Shown one piece after another: positions 5,740 to 5,874 of a stretch of DNA of 5,874 nucleotides. Numbering within the stretch: the first letter of the stretch is position 1; each line of letters opens with the position of its first letter. The DNA is taken from contig CAMLCX010000335.1 in assembly GCA_946478635.1 (NCBI GenBank), positions 1 through 5,874 on the forward strand, read 5' to 3'. This DNA is from an uncultured Pseudomonadota bacterium. GTDB lineage: Bacteria > Desulfobacterota_B > Binatia > UBA9968. The position numbers and the translations under genes are program-made. The notes under the pieces are model-generated. The model worked only from the letters and a program-made list of their open reading frames with translations, was not told where the DNA came from and did no database searches.

Positions 5740-5874
5740 TAATTTTCCGATCGTCTTTGGTTGAGGCTTCGCCGAGCTAGCCTGGATTATTCGCAGCAAA
5801 CTGGCGATCGAGGCATAATCCCTCCAGAGCGAAGGCAAAGCAGTCGTGCCTTGAAGCGGCCAATGGACGAACTG
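5740..5874. other. Downstream tail without a recognised gene; minus-strand frame open to the window edge
   Basis: No family is recognised in this stretch. A minus-strand frame is open from the window end back to a TAG at 5704-5706 (56 codons, its last dozen inside the inverted-repeat arm), so a convergent gene could end here. A plus-strand frame is also open from 5781 to the edge, and an ATG occurs at 5863 without a visible ribosome site. Short inverted repeats are present: AGGCT/AGCCT at 5764-5768 and 5779-5783, and GGATTAT/ATAATCC at 5784-5790 and 5815-5821. None of these is strong enough to name a feature. Confidence 0.25.

Overview
The window carries five complete plus-strand genes and two repeat-bearing spacers. 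It reads like part of a small catabolic or uptake locus from an uncultivated, environmental, moderately GC-rich bacterium. The gene content (tandem ACMSD-like amidohydrolases, an orphan ABC solute-binding protein, a signal-less gamma-glutamyltransferase-family protein) and the CACGAAG-type spacer repeats resemble what I know of Deltaproteobacteria-, Binatia- or Tectomicrobia-like metagenomic genomes. That assignment is an impression from memory and was not tested.

Layout. (1) 9-1151 and 1158-2288 encode two related TIM-barrel amidohydrolases of the amidohydrolase_2/ACMSD type, 6 nt apart and clearly paralogous (both contain TSRMSKQ(R/K)WG near residue 22). The first keeps the conserved active-site Asp of strand 8 (SDFPH, D338). 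The second has Asn there (TNFPL, N335). (2) 2289-2490 is a spacer with an imperfect inverted repeat built of 9-nt units (NNCACGAAG). (3) 2491-2850 encodes a single-domain VOC/glyoxalase-fold protein behind a strong AGGAGG site. (4) 2892-3911 encodes an exported type II periplasmic solute-binding protein. (5) 3920-5551 encodes a 543-aa gamma-glutamyltransferase-family Ntn-hydrolase whose predicted autoprocessing nucleophile is T363. A 45-nt nested perfect palindrome lies in frame just before that residue. (6) 5552-5874 has no recognisable gene. It holds a second inverted repeat made of 9-nt units (NNCGCAAAG) and an unrecognised tail in which a minus-strand frame is open to the window edge.

How the parts may work together (inference): the amidohydrolases and VOC protein are the kinds of enzyme found in breakdown of aromatic or carboxylated ring compounds. 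The solute-binding protein would capture a small ligand, and the GGT-like enzyme would hydrolyse or transfer a gamma-glutamyl or similar acyl amide in the cytoplasm. No permease, ATPase or regulator is visible, so the substrate cannot be assigned.

The most interesting signals are the in-frame palindrome in the GGT gene, the Asp-to-Asn change in only one of the two tandem amidohydrolases, and two spacer elements that share a 9-nt period and the consensus NNCRCRAAG.
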